DNA of 64,000 bases from NCBI RefSeq assembly GCF_946227985.1, contig NZ_CAMKGL010000010.1, forward strand, positions 62,001 through 126,000. The letters are read 5' to 3'. The stretch comes from Serratia quinivorans (GTDB taxonomy: Bacteria; Pseudomonadota; Gammaproteobacteria; Enterobacterales; Enterobacteriaceae). The translations under genes and the position numbers were made by a program. Position 1 is the first letter of the stretch. Each line of letters begins with the position of its first letter. A model generated the notes under the pieces. That model saw only the letters and a program-made list of their open reading frames with translations. It did not search any database and was not told where the DNA came from. This document shows, piece after piece, positions 15,127 to 26,032 of the stretch.

Positions 15127-16188
15127 TCAGTGGCCAGGGACGGCCAGTTCCAGGCGGTTGCGGCCTTTGTTCTTCGCCCGGTACAGCGCGTTGTCGGCAG
15201 CTTTTAACCAGTCCAGATAGCCTTTCATATCGCCATGATAATCCGCAATGCCTGCACTGATGTTCAGCCGTAACTGTGGCGCTTCGCGGAACACAATCGT
15301 GTTCAGCCGCTCCTGAATGCGCAATAGCGCTATGCTGGCCTGTTCGGCGCTGGTGTTGGGCAACACCGCCCCAAACTCGTCGCCGCCGTAGCGCCCGACA
15401 ATATCCACGGCGCGCAGACCGATAAGCAGTTCCTCTGCCAGTACCGCCAGCGCCTCGTCACCCAGCGCATGGCCAAAGCTGTCGTTAATGGTCTTAAAGC
15501 GATCGATATCCATCAGGATCAGGGTCGCGCTGTGCTGATAGCGGCGGCAGCTGTCAAATTGGTGATGCAGCAAATGTTCCCAATGGCGACGGTTGTACAA
15601 CCCGGTCAGACCGTCACGCATGCTGATGCGCAGCAACTCCTGCTTTTTCTCCGCCAGTCTCTTGGCGGTACGGTACGTCACCAACCCCAATAGCGTGGGG
15701 TAGAGGTAGATCATCGGCAGACACAGATAGATCTGCAGCGGTGTGCTTTGTGGTTGGAAAGGGAAGCCCAACAGTGCGCTTATTGCCAGGGCACTGAGCA
15801 CCTGCACCGCCAATCCTTTAAGGAACAGTGATTTTCCGGCGGAGGCGATGTTATTCATGCCCATCATCGACAGGATAACGACCGACGGTAAGGCATTGAA
15901 TGCCATCATTGCCACCCACAGCCCGCCGAAAAATGAATCGATCAGCAGGTTGCGGATTTCAGCCTTGAAGGGCATGGCGGAACGGCGCGCCCATTGATAG
16001 GCAAGGTGTGGCCAGATAAACCCGTGGAAAATCAGCAGGCCCCATAGCCAGGGGGACGTCTGCTGTGAATAAAGCACCGAGAATACACAGATAAAACCGA
16101 CCCCCAGACCGACAATGCGTGGCAGGTAGGTGCGTCTGGCGAAGCTGAGGCCGGAACGTCGGGTATCAATGACTGAAGGCGTATACAT
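15127..16188 (-). CDS. MASE2-GGDEF diguanylate cyclase (AdrA/DgcC-type)
   Basis: 353 residues. The N-terminal about 180 form a MASE2-type membrane domain (YLPRIVGLGVGFICVFSVLYSQ and further helices to YLYPTLLGLVTYRTAKRL). The GGDEF domain follows, with RDGLTGLYNRRHWE, LMDIDRFKTINDSFGHALGD and VGRYGGDEF. The inhibitory site RAVD is intact five residues before GGDEF, unlike the enzyme at 3826. AdrA in enterics makes cyclic di-GMP for cellulose synthesis; that role is not proven here. It lies upstream of crcB, 100 bp from the riboswitch. Confidence 0.88.
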   Translation of the reverse strand: MYTPSVIDTRRSGLSFARRTYLPRIVGLGVGFICVFSVLYSQQTSPWLWGLLIFHGFIWPHLAYQWARRSAMPFKAEIRNLLIDSFFGGLWVAMMAFNALPSVVILSMMGMNNIASAGKSLFLKGLAVQVLSALAISALLGFPFQPQSTPLQIYLCLPMIYLYPTLLGLVTYRTAKRLAEKKQELLRISMRDGLTGLYNRRHWEHLLHHQFDSCRRYQHSATLILMDIDRFKTINDSFGHALGDEALAVLAEELLIGLRAVDIVGRYGGDEFGAVLPNTSAEQASIALLRIQERLNTIVFREAPQLRLNISAGIADYHGDMKGYLDWLKAADNALYRAKNKGRNRLELAVPGH

Positions 16189-16407
16189 CCGGCAACTCCA
16201 TGATGAGCAGGAGGACAGACTATCATGCGGGGTAAAAACTCAGAATAGTCTGAAGCGTACCCAGCCGATTTAAAGTTGCATATTGGCGTGGGATCTTACT
16301 CTGTTACATGTTGCTATTGTTTTGAATCTGGGAAAGTAGGTAAATATCCTCAGGCAAGGTTTGTTTTCTCGCTGCGTCCGCAGCGCTATATGAATAAGAA
16401 GGTGAGT

Positions 16408-16617
16408 ATGGAAGGGATCAGTATTACCAAACTTCTGGTGATTGCGGTGTTGATCATCTTGCTGTTCGGTACCAGCAAACTGCGTACTTTGGGCGCTGAT
16501 TTGGGTGCTGCGCTGAAGGGCTTCAAAAAGGCGGTGGGTGACGATACGACTCCGCCACCGGCAAATACGGCAGAAAGTCAGTCCAACCCGCAGAGCGTCG
16601 AAAAGAAAGACGTTTAA
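16408..16617 (+). CDS. tatE: Sec-independent translocase subunit TatE
   Basis: 69 residues. One N-terminal membrane helix ([19 protein letters not shown]) leads through the [10 protein letters not shown] hinge into an amphipathic helix ([15 protein letters not shown]), the TatA/TatE architecture. It assists twin-arginine export of folded proteins. ATG 16408 follows AAGGTGAGT; the length equals E. coli TatE, and its place next to lipA supports TatE rather than TatA. Confidence 0.9.
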   Translation: MEGISITKLLVIAVLIILLFGTSKLRTLGADLGAALKGFKKAVGDDTTPPPANTAESQSNPQSVEKKDV

Positions 16618-16640
16618 TTCTGCTTTCTGACGGGCAATAA

Positions 16641-16670
16641 AAAACGGATGCCGCAGGGTCATCCGTTTTT
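16641..16670. terminator. Bidirectional terminator between tatE and lipA
   Basis: AAAACGGAT and ATCCGTTTT arms around a nine-base loop give an A run on one side and a T run on the other, so it can serve both convergent genes. Confidence 0.8.
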
Positions 16671-16712
16671 TGCCGTATCTGTCAGTTTAATGGTAACAAT
16701 CCATTACCAGAA

Positions 16713-17678
16713 TTACTTAACTTCCATCCCTTTCGCCTGCAAATCGGCATGGTAGGAAGAACGGACAAATGGACCGCAAGCGGCATGGGTGAAGCCCATT
16801 GCCATTGCTTCTTCTTTCATTTCATCGAACTCGGCCGGACTGACGTAACGCTGTACCGGCAGATGATGGCGGCTTGGCTGCAGGTACTGGCCCAGAGTCA
16901 GCATGGTGACGCCATGGCGACGCAGATCGCGCATCACTTCAACGATTTCCGCATTGGTTTCCCCCAGGCCGACCATCAGGCCAGACTTGGTTGGGATGTG
17001 CGGATGCGCTTCTTTAAACCGTTCCAGCAGCTTCAATGACCACTCGTAGTTAGCGCCCGGACGAACCTGACGGTAGACGCGCGGTACGTTTTCCAGGTTG
17101 TGGTTAAACACATCCGGTGGTGTTTCGGTCAGGATTTCCAGCGCACGATCCATACGACCGCGGAAGTCCGGTACCAGCGTTTCAATCTTGATGGTCGGGT
17201 TTTTAGCGCGGATAGCGGCGATACAGTCGGCAAAGTGCTGGGCGCCGCCGTCACGCAAGTCGTCGCGGTCCACCGAGGTGATCACTACGTAACGCAGACC
17301 CATATCGGCGATGGTTTGAGCCAGTTTTTCCGGCTCGTTGGCATCTGGTGCCACCGGGCGACCGTGGGCCACGTCGCAGAATGGGCAGCGGCGGGTACAG
17401 ATGGCACCGAGGATCATAAAGGTAGCGGTGCCGTGGTTGAAGCACTCAGAGAGGTTCGGACAGGAAGCTTCTTCGCACACCGAATGCAGACCGTTTTTAC
17501 GCATGGCGGCTTTAATGCCCTGAATGCGCGTAGAGTCGGCAGGAAGTTTGATTTTCATCCACTCGGGTTTACGTAACAGCTCCTGCCGTTCAGTGACCAC
17601 CGTTTTAACCGGGATCAACGCCATTTTGTCTGCATCGCGGTATTTGACGCCGCGTTCCATCTGAATTGGTTTACTCAT
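16713..17678 (-). CDS. lipA: Lipoyl synthase
   Basis: 321 residues. It inserts two sulfur atoms into protein-bound octanoate to make lipoate. Both cluster motifs are visible: [12 protein letters not shown] for the sacrificial auxiliary [4Fe-4S] and [13 protein letters not shown] for the radical-SAM cluster. ATG 17678 gives the family length and overlaps the lipB stop by eight bases. The two genes act in sequence on the same lipoyl domains. The regulator ybeF found between them in E. coli is absent. Confidence 0.96.
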   Translation of the reverse strand: MSKPIQMERGVKYRDADKMALIPVKTVVTERQELLRKPEWMKIKLPADSTRIQGIKAAMRKNGLHSVCEEASCPNLSECFNHGTATFMILGAICTRRCPFCDVAHGRPVAPDANEPEKLAQTIADMGLRYVVITSVDRDDLRDGGAQHFADCIAAIRAKNPTIKIETLVPDFRGRMDRALEILTETPPDVFNHNLENVPRVYRQVRPGANYEWSLKLLERFKEAHPHIPTKSGLMVGLGETNAEIVEVMRDLRRHGVTMLTLGQYLQPSRHHLPVQRYVSPAEFDEMKEEAMAMGFTHAACGPFVRSSYHADLQAKGMEVK

Positions 17679-18339
17679 AATCGTGCAGGTTCCAGTTACG
17701 AAGCTCGACCTTCGGGTAGCCGAGTAAATGAACAAATTCCTGTACCAGGACTGGGTGTACGTCTTCAATGCCAACGCCGGGCACCAGCGCGCTGACCTGC
17801 GCCATCTGCATACCGGCGTAACCGCAAGGGTTGATACGCTGGAAGGGGCTGAGATCCATAGCTACATTCAGGGCCAGGCCGTGGAATGAACTGCCTTTAC
17901 GGATCCGCAAACCCAACGAACAGATTTTTTGCTCTCCCACGTAAACACCGGGCGCATCCGGACGGGCGCGCGATTCGATGTGAAAGTGGGCGAGGGTATT
18001 AATAACGGTATCTTCGATAGCCGTGACCAGTTGGCGAACGCCAACCTTGTTGCGTTTCAGATCGACCATCACGTACATCACCTGCTGCCCCGGCCCATGA
18101 TAGGTTACCTGGCCACCGCGGTCGCTCTGGACAACCGGAATGTCACCCGGCATTAACAGATGCTCCGCTTTACCGGCCTGGCCCTGGGTGAACACGGGCT
18201 GATGCTGAACCAGCCACAGCTCATCGGGCGTGGTTTCGGTTCGGCGATCGGTGAAGTTGTGCATGGCTTGGGATACAGGCTCGTAGGGCTGCAACCCCAG
18301 CTGACGCAAAATGATCTTGTCTGGTTGCAAAAGAGTCAT
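17671..18339 (-). CDS. lipB: Octanoyl-[ACP]:protein transferase
   Basis: 222 residues. It moves octanoate from acyl carrier protein to lipoyl domains, the step before LipA. The family motifs [32 protein letters not shown] (catalytic Lys) and NPCGYAGM (catalytic Cys) are intact. It overlaps lipA and follows ybeD by 134 bp. Confidence 0.95.
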   Translation of the reverse strand: MTLLQPDKIILRQLGLQPYEPVSQAMHNFTDRRTETTPDELWLVQHQPVFTQGQAGKAEHLLMPGDIPVVQSDRGGQVTYHGPGQQVMYVMVDLKRNKVGVRQLVTAIEDTVINTLAHFHIESRARPDAPGVYVGEQKICSLGLRIRKGSSFHGLALNVAMDLSPFQRINPCGYAGMQMAQVSALVPGVGIEDVHPVLVQEFVHLLGYPKVELRNWNLHDYE

Positions 18340-18420
18340 CGTCAGGTTACAGAAGTGGTAATGCCATTATACCGAGCGCTCTGGCCCGCGGCCAGCATTT
18401 CGCTGACCAAAAATGCGCAA

Positions 18421-18447
18421 CCCGGGCAGAGGATGCTCTGGCCCGGG
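18421..18447 (-). other. Strong hairpin between ybeD and lipB
   Basis: CCCGGGCAGAG and CTCTGGCCCGGG arms around GATG, with one bulged base. On the minus strand a short T run follows about eight bases later, so it may be a weak terminator or attenuator separating ybeD from lipBA expression. Confidence 0.45.
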
Positions 18448-18473
18448 CTGAAATGCAGGGGTTTGTGCTGGAA

Positions 18474-18737
18474 TTACAGCACCATGCGGACAATTTCAAT
18501 GTTGCCCAACTCATCATATAAGGTTTCCACCTGATCGATATGGGTGGCGGTGATGGTGATGGACACGGAGTGGTAATTGCCTTTGCTGCTAGGTTTAACC
18601 TGTGGGTTGTAATCCCCGGGAGCATGGCGCTGCACCACTTCAACCACCTGGTCCACCAGCTCGGGTTGTGCCAGGCCCATTACTTTGTAGGTAAATGAGC
18701 AAGGGAATTCGAGCAGTTCGTTCAGTTTAGTTTTCAT
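18474..18737 (-). CDS. ybeD: DUF493 protein YbeD, possible lipoate-related regulator
   Basis: 87 residues of the conserved YbeD family, a small ferredoxin-like (ACT-like) fold. The core [13 protein letters not shown] and the repeat-like [22 protein letters not shown] are as in E. coli. Its constant place beside lipB and dacA is known, but its function is not settled; an allosteric or regulatory role has been suggested from the fold. Confidence 0.92.
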   Translation of the reverse strand: MKTKLNELLEFPCSFTYKVMGLAQPELVDQVVEVVQRHAPGDYNPQVKPSSKGNYHSVSITITATHIDQVETLYDELGNIEIVRMVL

Positions 18738-18848
18738 GTGCGCTCCAGAGTGCGGCTATCGGTATAGCGATTCTATAAATTATAACTCCCGCCGGAGCGG
18801 GAGTTAATGTTAATCAGTATATGGGGGCGATTTCGCCCATTTCAACTG

Positions 18849-20060
18849 TTAACCGAACCAGTGGTGGAACATCAGTTTGATGTAATCCACGATACGGCTG
18901 AAGAAACCGCCTTCTTTCACTTCGTTCATTACCACCAGTGGGCGCTGATCGATGGTTTTGCCATCGAGCTGGAAGTTGATGCTGCCGACAACCTGGTTTT
19001 TCGCCAGTGGCGCATGAATTTCCGGCGTGTTCAGCACGTAGCTGGCTTTGAGATCTTTCATCCGGCCGCGTGGGATGGTCAGGTAAACGTCTTTGTCTAC
19101 GCCCAGCTCAACGCGATCCGCATCGCCGAACCAGACGGGTTCAGACGCAAACTCTTTGCCCACTTTCAGTGGCGCAACGGTTTCGAAGAAGCGGAAGCCC
19201 CAGGTCAGCAGTTTCTTGCTCTCGGTCTCACGGCCTTTATAAGTACGACCGCCCAACACCGCAGAGATCAGACGCATCTGGCCTTCGGTCGCAGAAGCGA
19301 CCAGGTTGTAACCTGCCGCATCGGTATGACCGGTTTTGATGCCGTCCACGTTCAGGCTGGTATCCCACAGCAGACCGTTACGGTTCATCTGGCGGATATT
19401 GTTGAAGGTGAACTCTTTTTCTTTATAAATCGCGTATTCGTCCGGTACGTCGCGGATCAGCGCCTGGCCGATCAACGCCATGTCGCGTGCCGAACTGTAC
19501 TGACCCTGTGCGTCCAGGCCGTGTACCGTCTGGAAGTGGGTGTTCTGCAGGCCCAGCTTGCTGACGTAGGTGTTCATCAGGTTAACGAATGCGTCCTGGC
19601 TGCCGGCTACGTAGTCGGCCATCGCCACGCAGGCGTCGTTACCGGACTGCAGGTTGATGCCGCGGGTCAGCTTGGAGACCGGTACGCGGTCACCCGGCTT
19701 GAGGAACATCAGCGAAGAACCCTTGAATACCGGGTTGCCGGTAGCCCAGGCGTCTTGCCCCACGGTAACCATGTCTTCCTGGCCGATTTTACCTGCTTTC
19801 AGCGCCTGACCGATGACGTAGCTGGTCATCATTTTGGTCAGACTGGCTGGGTCGCGGCGGGCATCGGCGTTCATTTCCGCCAAAACTTTACCGGAGTTGT
19901 AATCAATCAGGACGTAGGACTCCGCATCGATTTGCGGTACCCCTGGGATCATGGTCTTGATATTAACGTCATCGGCATGCGCAACGGAGGTTGCACTCAT
20001 TGCGATAACTGTGCCGAGCGCTATGCTCTTGATTAAGCGAAAAGAAGTTACTTGTTTCAT
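18849..20060 (-). CDS. dacA: D-alanyl-D-alanine carboxypeptidase, penicillin-binding protein 5
   Basis: 403 residues. A signal peptide ends at AHA-DD near residue 29. The penicillin-binding motifs are SLTK (in DPASLTKMM), SGN (in [10 protein letters not shown]) and KTG (in DGIKTGHTD). The C-terminal amphipathic segment [18 protein letters not shown] anchors it to the periplasmic face of the inner membrane. It trims the terminal D-Ala from pentapeptides. ATG 20060 gives the length of E. coli PBP5. Confidence 0.96.
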   Translation of the reverse strand: MKQVTSFRLIKSIALGTVIAMSATSVAHADDVNIKTMIPGVPQIDAESYVLIDYNSGKVLAEMNADARRDPASLTKMMTSYVIGQALKAGKIGQEDMVTVGQDAWATGNPVFKGSSLMFLKPGDRVPVSKLTRGINLQSGNDACVAMADYVAGSQDAFVNLMNTYVSKLGLQNTHFQTVHGLDAQGQYSSARDMALIGQALIRDVPDEYAIYKEKEFTFNNIRQMNRNGLLWDTSLNVDGIKTGHTDAAGYNLVASATEGQMRLISAVLGGRTYKGRETESKKLLTWGFRFFETVAPLKVGKEFASEPVWFGDADRVELGVDKDVYLTIPRGRMKDLKASYVLNTPEIHAPLAKNQVVGSINFQLDGKTIDQRPLVVMNEVKEGGFFSRIVDYIKLMFHHWFG

Positions 20061-20238
20061 GATCGAGACTACAACATCCATGAGGGTAAAATTAAAAACG
20101 AGCCACACTATAACAGATGAGATCCCGGCAGGCATTAGCCAATGCTCTGACTAAGCGCGCTTTACCGTCTTTAGCTGAAAGAAAATGTTTCAGTTAAAGA
20201 AACGCTAATCAGTCGTGTTCGCCTGCCGGACAGCTGTT

Positions 20239-21324
20239 TTAAGGTGCGGCGGTGACAAAGGATTGTTGCTGCGCTTCGCTGGCCAGACGCTGCTGCAGTT
20301 CGGCGGCCTGCTGACGACTGCTGAACGGGCCGAGCTGTACGCGATAGACGCTGCCGCTGGCGGCCACTTTACCCGGTACGCCAAACTTTTGGCTCAGGCT
20401 TTGTTGCCAGCTCTGCGCGCGTTCGGCACTACTCAGTGCGCCGACCTGTACCACATAGCTGCCACCAGCAGAAGCATTGGCGGCAACGGCGGCGGTGGCC
20501 GCGACCGGTGCGGCAATGGCTGCGGCACTGACGGCAGGTTCAGGCTCTGAGCCTTCCAGTACGCCGACCGGTACGGCACTTGGCGCCCCCAGGAAACCGC
20601 TGCGGCTATTGCCGGTAGTGGTTGCCGGGGCGTTATCGCCGGTATTCAGGCTGCTGTTGTCAATCGGACGTACTGCGGCACCGTTGGGGACCGGGACATC
20701 CTGTTGCATTGGGGTTCCCATGCCGCTGGAGCCGAGCTCCGGGCGTGCGGGCAGGGCATAGCTTTGTTTGGCAACGGTAGTACCAATGGTGCCCGGGCCG
20801 CTCAGAGTGCCGTCCGGGGCCACGTTGATGAAATCAACCTTGACCCTGGTGTTGTTGGACAGGTTCAGGCGGTCGGCGACGGCTTTCGACAAATCGATAA
20901 TGCGACCCTGGGTGTAAGGCCCGCGATCGTTAACCCGCACCACCAGTTGGCGGCCATTGGCCAGGTTGGTCACGCGTACGTAGCTTGGGATCGGCAGCGT
21001 TGGGTGTGCGGCGGTTAAGCCATTAGGATCGAACTGTTCCCCCAGCGCGGTGGTATTGCCCCGGGCTTCTTCACCGTAGGAGCTGGCCAAACCGGTCTGC
21101 GAGAAGTTCTGCGGATCCTTGACGATGCGGTAAGTGTCGCCATTAACCTTATAATCCTGCATGTTATTAGGGTTATAGGGTTCATATTGAGGCTCAACGC
21201 CACCGATCTCCACCACGGGGCCGTTATACGGCTGCTGCGGTGGCGCTTGCTGTTCCGTGGTCGGGGCGGTACAGGCGGAAAGTAATACCGCGACAACGCC
21301 GACCCAAAGCCATTCCTTACGCAT
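20239..21324 (-). CDS. rlpA: Septal-ring lytic transglycosylase RlpA, lipoprotein
   Basis: 361 residues. The lipobox is LLSAC near residues 14-18. A double-psi beta-barrel domain spans about 75-165 (GLASSYGEEARGNTT, VVRVNDRGPYTQGRIIDLS) with the conserved catalytic-type aspartate. An Ala/Pro-rich linker and a C-terminal SPOR domain (about 290-361) that binds denuded septal glycan follow. It lies 10 bp upstream of none and 10 bp after rodA, as in E. coli. Confidence 0.94.
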   Translation of the reverse strand: MRKEWLWVGVVAVLLSACTAPTTEQQAPPQQPYNGPVVEIGGVEPQYEPYNPNNMQDYKVNGDTYRIVKDPQNFSQTGLASSYGEEARGNTTALGEQFDPNGLTAAHPTLPIPSYVRVTNLANGRQLVVRVNDRGPYTQGRIIDLSKAVADRLNLSNNTRVKVDFINVAPDGTLSGPGTIGTTVAKQSYALPARPELGSSGMGTPMQQDVPVPNGAAVRPIDNSSLNTGDNAPATTTGNSRSGFLGAPSAVPVGVLEGSEPEPAVSAAAIAAPVAATAAVAANASAGGSYVVQVGALSSAERAQSWQQSLSQKFGVPGKVAASGSVYRVQLGPFSSRQQAAELQQRLASEAQQQSFVTAAP

Positions 21325-21334
21325 TACTCACCCC

Positions 21335-22447
21335 TTATAAACTCTTGGACATCATTTTTCGATGCGTGTGGATCGACATGATAATGCCGAACCCAGCCAT
21401 AAGCACAATCAGCGCCGAACCCCCGTAACTGACCAGAGGCAAAGGTACGCCAACTACCGGCAAAATGCCACTGACCATACCAATGTTAACAAACACATAA
21501 ACGAACAAAATCAGCATCAGACCGCCGACCATCACCCGACCAAAGGTGGTTTGTGCCTTGGCGGCGATCATCAATCCACGAATGATAACCAGCAGGTACA
21601 GCGCCAGCAGCACCAGAACCCCAATCAACCCCAGCTCTTCGGCCAGGACCGCGAAGATAAAGTCCGTATGGCGTTCCGGCAGGAATTCCAACTGTGACTG
21701 AGTGCCATGCAGCCAGCCTTTGCCGGACAGGCCGCCTGAGCCAATGGCGATTTTCGACTGAATAATATGGTAACCGGCGCCGAGTGGGTCAGTTTCCGGA
21801 TCCAGCAGCATCATCACGCGGTCGCGCTGATAGCCGTGCATCAGGAAGAACCACAGCACCGGGATAAAGGCCGCCAGCAGCACGGCGGCTACGGCGATCA
21901 GCTTCCAGCTCATGCCGGACAGGAACAGCACGAACAGGCCGGAGGCGGCAATCAGAATCGAAGTCCCCAAATCGGGCTGCGCGGCGACCAGCAGGGTTGG
22001 CAGGAAAATCAGCACCAGCGCAATCGCGGTATTCTTTAGCGAAGGCGGGCAGACGTCACGGTTCATAAAGCGCGCCACCATCAGCGGCACGGCGATTTTA
22101 GCGATCTCGGACGGCTGGAAACGCACAAAGCCAAGATCCAGCCAACGTTGCGCGCCTTTACTGATCTGGCCGAAAGCGTCTACCAGTATCAGCAGGATCA
22201 CGCAGAAAATATATAAATACGGTGCCCAGCTTTCATAGACCCGCGGCGGTATTTGCGCCATGACGGCCATTACTATCAGCCCCATGACAATCTGGCCGAT
22301 CTTGCGCTCCATCATGCCAATATCCTGACCGCTGGCGCTCCACATCACGAACGCGCTGTAGACCAGCAGGGCCAGAATTAATAGCAGGAATGTGGGGTCG
22401 ATATGGATTTTGGTCCAGATCGAGCCCTTTTGTTGGCTTTCAGTCAT
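21335..22447 (-). CDS. rodA: Rod-shape SEDS glycosyltransferase RodA
   Basis: 370 residues with ten hydrophobic segments. SEDS signatures are [24 protein letters not shown] and the C-terminal [18 protein letters not shown]. It polymerises lipid II during cell elongation, with PBP2 as partner. It lies eight bases after mrdA, so the two are co-expressed. Confidence 0.96.
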   Translation of the reverse strand: MTESQQKGSIWTKIHIDPTFLLLILALLVYSAFVMWSASGQDIGMMERKIGQIVMGLIVMAVMAQIPPRVYESWAPYLYIFCVILLILVDAFGQISKGAQRWLDLGFVRFQPSEIAKIAVPLMVARFMNRDVCPPSLKNTAIALVLIFLPTLLVAAQPDLGTSILIAASGLFVLFLSGMSWKLIAVAAVLLAAFIPVLWFFLMHGYQRDRVMMLLDPETDPLGAGYHIIQSKIAIGSGGLSGKGWLHGTQSQLEFLPERHTDFIFAVLAEELGLIGVLVLLALYLLVIIRGLMIAAKAQTTFGRVMVGGLMLILFVYVFVNIGMVSGILPVVGVPLPLVSYGGSALIVLMAGFGIIMSIHTHRKMMSKSL

Positions 22448-22455
22448 GTTCTACC

Positions 22456-24351
22456 TTAATCACCCTCTACGCCTGGTGGCAGTGGGGCTTCAGATGGTAA
22501 TTGCGTATTGTTGTCGCCCAGCAAAATATGGTCGAGGATCTGACGGGTGATCGTCCCGACCGCCGGACCGGAGCCGCCGTTTTCCAGAATGATGGCGACC
22601 GATACCGTTGGATTGTTGAACGGAGCAAAGGCGGTCATCAACTTATGGTCACGCAGGTGTTCCGCCAGTTTGTGAGCGTTGTAGGTTTCGTAGCCGAATA
22701 CCTGTGCGGTACCCGATTTCGCAGCGGCTTTGTAAGGTGCATCCGAGAAGTACTTACGCGCCGTCCCGTTCGGACGGTTGGCTACACCATACATGCCGTC
22801 TTTGGCAATTTCCCAGAAGCCTGAATGAATATCGCCGATCTGCTTGCTCTCTTCCTGGGTGAAAGGCACCAGCGCACCATTGATTCGGGTGCTCTGCAGC
22901 AGGTGCGGCGTTTTGACGTTGCCGTCGTTAATCAGCGTGGTCAGTGCCTTGGCCATCTGGATCGGCGTTGCCGTCCAGTAGCCCTGGCCGATACCCACCG
23001 GAATGGTGTCACCCTGATACCAGGGTTTTTTATAGCGTTTGAATTTCCAGTCGCGGGTTGGCATAAGGCCGGAACGTTCTTCGGACAGATCGATACCGGT
23101 ATATTCGCCGTAACCGAATCGGGTCAGCCAGGTCGACAGGCGATCGATACCCATGTCGTAGGCGACCTGATAGAAGAAGGTATCCGCTGACTCTTCCAGC
23201 GCCTTGGTGACGTTCAGGCGGCCGTGACCCCACTTTTTCCAGTCGCGGAAGCGTTTTTCCGAGCCGGGCAATTGCCACCAGCCGGGATCGAACAGGCTGG
23301 TGTTTTTGGTGATCACCCCGGCACTGAGCGCCGAGACGGCAATGTACGGTTTAACCGTCGACGCCGGTGGATATAGCCCCTGCGTGGCGCGGTTAATCAG
23401 CGGTCGGTTCGGATCGTTGAGCAGGCCCTGATAATCTTTACTGGAGATGCCATCAACGAACAGGTTCGGATCATAGCTGGGGTTAGAGACCATCGCCAAA
23501 ATGCCGCCGGTCCGCGGATCGCTCACTACCACCGCCGCACGGCTGCCGACCAGCAACTGCTCGATATAGCGTTGCAGGTTGAGATCCAGCGTCAGGTAAA
23601 CGTCCTGACCGGCGGAAGGGGGTTGTTCATGCAGTTGGCGGATCACCCGGCCGCGGTTGTTGACTTCAACCTCTTCATAGCCGGTTTTGCCATGCAGGGT
23701 CTCTTCGTAATAGCGTTCGATGCCCAGCTTGCCGATATCGTGAGTGGCGGCGTAGTTGGCCAGCTTGCCGTCTTTATCCAGACGTTCAACATCGCGGTCG
23801 TTGATTTTCGATACGTAGCCGATGACATGGGTCAGAGCGGAGCCATATGGATAGTAGCGACGCTGGTAGCCTTTGACCTCGACGCCGGGAAAGCGGAACT
23901 GGTTAACCGCAAAACGTGCCACCTGAACTTCGTTCAGGGCGGTTTTCACCGGAATGGAGACGAAGCGGCGTGAGCGTTTGCGCTCTTTCTCGAAGTTGGT
24001 GATGTCGTCATCGGTCAGATCGACCACCGGACGCAGTGCCTGTAGCGTGGCCTTCAGGTCATCGACCTTTTCCGGCATCAGCTCCAGTTGATAAATGGTG
24101 CGATTGAGCGCCAGCGGGGTGCCGTTGCGATCGTAGATAATGCCGCGACTGGGCGCGATCGGCACCAGTTTGATGCGGTTTTCGTTGGAGCGGGTACGGT
24201 AATCCTCAAAGCGGACGATTTGCAGGTTATACAGATTGGCGATGAGGGTGCCGGTCAGCACCAGGATGACCAGAAACGCCACCAGGGCGCGGCGTACAAA
24301 CAGGGCGGATTCAGCCGTATAGTCGCGAAAAGGGTTACGTTCTATTTTCAT
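22456..24351 (-). CDS. mrdA: Penicillin-binding protein 2, elongation transpeptidase
   Basis: 631 residues. One N-terminal membrane helix (FLVILVLTGTLIANLYNL) is followed by the dimerisation/pedestal domain and the transpeptidase. Active-site motifs are STVK (PPASTVKPYIA), SAD (EESADTFFY) and KSG (AAKSGTAQVFG). It crosslinks peptidoglycan with RodA in the elongasome and is the target of mecillinam. The length matches E. coli PBP2 (633). Confidence 0.96.
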   Translation of the reverse strand: MKIERNPFRDYTAESALFVRRALVAFLVILVLTGTLIANLYNLQIVRFEDYRTRSNENRIKLVPIAPSRGIIYDRNGTPLALNRTIYQLELMPEKVDDLKATLQALRPVVDLTDDDITNFEKERKRSRRFVSIPVKTALNEVQVARFAVNQFRFPGVEVKGYQRRYYPYGSALTHVIGYVSKINDRDVERLDKDGKLANYAATHDIGKLGIERYYEETLHGKTGYEEVEVNNRGRVIRQLHEQPPSAGQDVYLTLDLNLQRYIEQLLVGSRAAVVVSDPRTGGILAMVSNPSYDPNLFVDGISSKDYQGLLNDPNRPLINRATQGLYPPASTVKPYIAVSALSAGVITKNTSLFDPGWWQLPGSEKRFRDWKKWGHGRLNVTKALEESADTFFYQVAYDMGIDRLSTWLTRFGYGEYTGIDLSEERSGLMPTRDWKFKRYKKPWYQGDTIPVGIGQGYWTATPIQMAKALTTLINDGNVKTPHLLQSTRINGALVPFTQEESKQIGDIHSGFWEIAKDGMYGVANRPNGTARKYFSDAPYKAAAKSGTAQVFGYETYNAHKLAEHLRDHKLMTAFAPFNNPTVSVAIILENGGSGPAVGTITRQILDHILLGDNNTQLPSEAPLPPGVEGD

Positions 24352-24389
24352 CCCGCTGCTTTATTTCACTCTGTCACGGTTACCACCGG

Positions 24390-24860
24390 TTATTCCCGGT
24401 GGTAAGGATGATTTGTTGTAATACTCCAGGCGCGATAGAGGCTTTCAGCCACCAGGACGCGCACTAAAGGATGCGGCAATGTCAACGGTGAGAGCGACCA
24501 ACTTTGTTCGGCTGCGGCCTTGCACGCCGGGGCCAGCCCTTCCGGGCCACCAATCAGCAGGCTGACGTTGCGGCCGTCCTGCTTCCAGCGTTCGAGCTGC
24601 TGCGCCAGCTGCGGTGTTTCCCACGGCGTACCGGGGATATCCAGCGTGACAATGCGATTGCCTTTGCCTACCGCCGCCAGCATCTGCTCGCCTTCCTTTT
24701 CCAGAATGCGTTTGATATCGGCATTCTTGCCGCGCTTGCCCGCCGGGATTTCGGTCAGCTCAAACGGCATATCTTTCGGAAAACGGTGCAGATAATCCAT
24801 AAAGCCGGTCTGCACCCAGTCTGGCATTTTAGTGCCGACAGCAACCAGTTGCAGTTTCAC
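24390..24860 (-). CDS. rlmH: 23S rRNA pseudouridine-1915 N3-methyltransferase
   Basis: 156 residues of the SPOUT knot family. [29 protein letters not shown] and the C-terminal [25 protein letters not shown] are family marks. It methylates Psi1915 in helix 69 of assembled ribosomes. It is separated from rsfS by three bases, so translational coupling is likely. Confidence 0.95.
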   Translation of the reverse strand: MKLQLVAVGTKMPDWVQTGFMDYLHRFPKDMPFELTEIPAGKRGKNADIKRILEKEGEQMLAAVGKGNRIVTLDIPGTPWETPQLAQQLERWKQDGRNVSLLIGGPEGLAPACKAAAEQSWSLSPLTLPHPLVRVLVAESLYRAWSITTNHPYHRE

Positions 24861-24863
24861 CGC

Positions 24864-25181
24864 TTAGCTCCAGAGTTTTTCCAGCTCATACAGACGACGG
24901 CTTTCTTCTTGCATCACGTGGACGATCACTTCGCCCAAATCAACCACTATCCAGTCGGAAGCTTCCTGGCCTTTCATGCCATAGAGTTCCATGCCCGCAG
25001 AACGGGATTCTTGCACCACGTGGTTGGCGATCGACATCACGTGACGGGTAGAGGTACCGGTGCAGATGATCATGCAATCGGTGATGCTGGATTTACCCTG
25101 GACATCCAGAGCGATAATGTCTTGGCCTTTCAGGTCATCAATTTTATCGATGACGAAATCTTGGAGCGCTTTACCTTGCAA
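24864..25181 (-). CDS. rsfS: Ribosomal silencing factor
   Basis: 105 residues, family Iojap/RsfS. The core [32 protein letters not shown] is typical. It binds ribosomal protein uL14 and blocks subunit joining in stationary phase. The cobC gene found near here in E. coli is absent; the 188 bp upstream to nadD hold no gene. Confidence 0.94.
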   Translation of the reverse strand: MQGKALQDFVIDKIDDLKGQDIIALDVQGKSSITDCMIICTGTSTRHVMSIANHVVQESRSAGMELYGMKGQEASDWIVVDLGEVIVHVMQEESRRLYELEKLWS

Positions 25182-25369
25182 AGGTTCCCCCTCGGGAGTG
25201 TTCTGTTCATTCGACTGCGGCGGGCAACTGCCCGTTTGGCGGCCTGAATCAATGATAAGTCGGCAGGATGCCGCTGAAAGCCAGCTGGTGACTGCCCGGC
25301 CAGCTAAGGTTTCCGGGGTTTTCAGCGAATACCTGAAAAATAGCGGCGCAGTATATCATGCGGCTCTCG

Positions 25370-26032
25370 CTAGCGATATAAACCCTGTAACTCGATATAG
25401 CGCTGTACCGAACGCGGCAACAGGTCGTCACAGTTGAGGCCCTGATGGCGACGCTGGCGGATTTCCGTTGCTGAAATTTCCAGCTGCGGCGTATCGGCCA
25501 GATAGATATAGCCCTGTGGCTGCCGGCTGAGCAGCGCGGCATCGGTCACCTGATGCTGTTCCAGCCACTGCTGCAGTTCCGGCGTGTCCATTCGGTCATT
25601 GTAGCCCGGACGGGCCAGCACCAGCAGGTGGCAGGTATCCAGCAGCGACTGCCAGCGGTGCCACTTGTGCAGCGTCAGCAGCGAATCCTGGCCAATGATA
25701 AACGCCAGCGGCAATGCAGCGCCACGTTCTTTACGAATGGCTTCCAGCGTCTCTATGGTATAGGAGGGTGTGGTACGGTGCAGTTCGCGATCGTCAACCG
25801 CAAACAGCGGGTTGCCGGCGATTGCCAGTTCAACCATCTTCAACCGTTGCTGAGCGTTAGCCTCGGGCTGAGGGCGGTGTGGCGGCACATGATTTGGCAA
25901 CAGCGTCACCCGATTCAGCCCAACTTCTGCCGCCAACGCTTCCACCGGGCGCAGATGGCCGTAATGGATTGGGTCAAAGGTGCCGCCAAACAGGGCGTGC
26001 AGGACGGTGGTGCCTTGCGAATTAGTGGGCAT
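25370..26032 (-). CDS. nadD: Nicotinate-mononucleotide adenylyltransferase
   Basis: 220 residues. The nucleotidyltransferase motif [12 protein letters not shown] and the C-terminal ISATEIRQR (ISSTxIR) are present. It joins ATP and nicotinate mononucleotide to form deamido-NAD. ATG 26032 lies inside the end of holA (11-base overlap) and matches the family N-terminus just before the [10 protein letters not shown] strand. Confidence 0.94.
   Translation of the reverse strand: MPTNSQGTTVLHALFGGTFDPIHYGHLRPVEALAAEVGLNRVTLLPNHVPPHRPQPEANAQQRLKMVELAIAGNPLFAVDDRELHRTTPSYTIETLEAIRKERGAALPLAFIIGQDSLLTLHKWHRWQSLLDTCHLLVLARPGYNDRMDTPELQQWLEQHQVTDAALLSRQPQGYIYLADTPQLEISATEIRQRRHQGLNCDDLLPRSVQRYIELQGLYR

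Noticed and set aside
16713-18339. Missing ybeF between lipA and lipB taken as a deletion
   Set aside because: The lipB-lipA overlap is clean and adjacency is common outside E. coli, so no scar is implied.
18807-20036. 409-codon plus-strand frame opposite dacA
   Set aside because: Antisense to a complete dacA with all catalytic motifs; no independent evidence.
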